Assembly: GCF_030929505.1 (NCBI RefSeq)
Contig: NZ_JAVFVV010000002.1
Location: 186,001 to 250,000 of the forward strand
Source: Mesorhizobium sp. LHD-90
GTDB lineage: Bacteria > Pseudomonadota > Alphaproteobacteria > Rhizobiales > Rhizobiaceae
Length of the DNA: 64,000 nucleotides
Direction: 5' to 3'
Position 1 is the first letter of the stretch. Every line of letters begins with the position of its first letter. A program made the translations under genes and the position numbers. Positions 62,988 to 64,000 of this stretch are shown in pieces. The notes under the pieces are model-generated. The model searched no databases and was not told the origin of the DNA. It was given only the letters and a program-made list of their open reading frames with translations.

Positions 62988-63136
62988 GACGTGCGCCCTG
63001 GCCCCGGTTTGCGCTACGGCGGATACGCTTCGGGCGGCCCGCCTACGGCGCGCGACAGTGGCTTCGCGAAGCCGAATATGCAATAGCGGCCGATCATGCT
63101 CCAAGGGAAATGCAGGGTGATCGGAGGCGGCAAGCC

Positions 63137-64000
63137 ATGACGGATTTCGCCGAAGGCGTGGCGGCCGCGGCCCAAGCCCTGCGCGGCCTGTTCGCGGAGA
63201 CGCCGTTGCAGGAGAACCTCTATCTCTCGCACAAAACCGGCGCACACGTCTTCCTCAAGCGGGAGGATCTCTCGCCGGTGCGCTCCTACAAGATCCGCGG
63301 CGCCTTCAACTTCTTCCGCAAGGCGCTGAATGACGGCAACCGGGCCGAACTTTTCGTTTGTGCATCGGCCGGCAACCATGCTCAGGGTTTTGCCTTCGTC
63401 TGCCGGCATTTTGGCCGACGCGGCGTGGTGTTCATGCCGGTGACTACCCCGCAACAGAAGATCGACAAGACCAGACATTTCGGCGGTGAGTTCGTCGAGA
63501 TCAGGCTGATCGGCGATTTTTTTGACGACTGCCTGAAGGCGGCGCTCGCCTTTGCCGAGGAGAGCGGCGGCCTGATGGTGCCGCCTTTCGACCACAGGGA
63601 CATCATCGAGGGCCAGGCAACGGTCGCCCATGAAATGGCCGCCCAGATGCCGGACGGCCAGCAGCCTGACATCGTCATTCTGCCGGTCGGCGGCGGCGGG
63701 CTCGCCGCCGGCGTGACCCGTTATATGGGCGGCGCGAAAGGGCCGCGTTTCGTCTTCTGTGAGCCTGCCGGTGCGCCCAGCCTCAAGCAGGCGCTTGTAG
63801 CGGGTAAGCGGGTGAAACTGGCGAAAGTCGACAATTTCGTCGACGGCGCCGCGGTGGCAGAGATCGGCCGCGAGCCGCTCCGGCATCTGAAGGATTTTTT
63901 GCCCGACGCGGTCCGGCTGATCCCGGAAAACCGGCTCTGCGCCACCATGATCGAGATGCTCAACGTCGAAGGCGTGGTGCTGGAGCCGGCCGGCGCGCTG
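63137..64000 (+). CDS. ilvA: Threonine dehydratase (3' end outside window)
   Basis: The gene opens at the ATG at 63137, preceded by GGAGG, and its frame is still open at the window end, giving 288 residues. It is a PLP-dependent threonine/serine dehydratase: SPVRSYKIRGAFNFF carries the Schiff-base Lys, FVCASAGNHAQGFAF binds the substrate, and PVGGGGLAAGV the phosphate. The length needed for a C-terminal ACT domain is not in view, so biosynthetic and catabolic forms cannot be distinguished, but the N-terminal region fits the IlvA type. It is divergent from trkH. Confidence 0.9.
   Translation, partial: MTDFAEGVAAAAQALRGLFAETPLQENLYLSHKTGAHVFLKREDLSPVRSYKIRGAFNFFRKALNDGNRAELFVCASAGNHAQGFAFVCRHFGRRGVVFMPVTTPQQKIDKTRHFGGEFVEIRLIGDFFDDCLKAALAFAEESGGLMVPPFDHRDIIEGQATVAHEMAAQMPDGQQPDIVILPVGGGGLAAGVTRYMGGAKGPRFVFCEPAGAPSLKQALVAGKRVKLAKVDNFVDGAAVAEIGREPLRHLKDFLPDAVRLIPENRLCATMIEMLNVEGVVLEPAGAL

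Noticed and set aside
1-64000. CRISPR array, insertion sequence or prophage
   Set aside because: No regularly spaced direct repeats with unique spacers, no transposase and no phage structural genes were recognised.

Overview
The window is 64 kb of high-G+C DNA with the gene content of a free-living alphaproteobacterium of the Rhizobiales (Hyphomicrobiales), most like the Mesorhizobium/Aminobacter/Hoeflea group. The pointers are an NrdJ-type B12-dependent ribonucleotide reductase, a rhizobial-type betaine-homocysteine methyltransferase, a DctBD/TctCBA cassette, methylated-amine oxidoreductases, and several C/G-rich palindromic repeats of the kind common in that group. This assignment is by inference; no rRNA is present. 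One tRNA, Leu(UAA), lies at 48661-48745.

Layout. 1-6940: the end of a vWA-domain protein, a PadR regulator with an AGATAT repeat operator, a bmt/nuclease pair behind an ATAAAGA dyad, and an XRE regulator divergent from a fatty-acid desaturase. 7021-17188: a region of repeats and methylated-osmolyte genes. It holds a PhnD-like binding protein whose frame contains a palindromic element, then a minus-strand operon mttB-like / ridA / GcvT-type FAD demethylase / DddP-like M24 enzyme, a zincin-like protein, and a SolA-type oxidase. 17289-22479: a tandem pair of MFS transporters, a class III aminotransferase, an AhpD-like protein and an HdeA-like protein. 22854-27250: valine catabolism (mmsB, isobutyryl-CoA dehydrogenase-like), then a DMSP-lyase-type cupin 2 bp upstream of cobQ. 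27348-32217: small regulators and stress proteins, hairpin repeats, and a lower-G+C accessory patch with a TIGR02391 gene and a DUF5343 gene broken by an in-frame amber codon. 32307-40326: nrdJ with a long structured leader, and an RTX-like protein built on an exact 1,020-bp period. 40381-51425: phosphate transport, Nudix, xanthine salvage, stress proteins, WrbA, a GGDEF/degenerate-EAL protein, tRNA-Leu and small secreted proteins. 51542-58310: a tctCBA transporter and a DctB/DctD-type two-component system. 58450-64000: adenine deaminase, a lipoprotein hydrolase, TrkH and the start of a threonine dehydratase.

How genes work together. Bmt, the MttB-like protein, the GcvT-type dehydrogenase, the SolA-type oxidase, the DddP-like enzyme and the DMSP-lyase cupin all act, by family, on methylated onium compounds (glycine betaine, dimethylglycine, sarcosine, DMSP). 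The window therefore looks well stocked for catabolism of betaine- or DMSP-like osmolytes, with CobQ and NrdJ tied to B12. The most unusual items are the in-frame palindromic insertion at 7628-7815, the four-gene DddP-containing operon, the amber-split DUF5343 module and the exact 340-residue repeats of the RTX protein.
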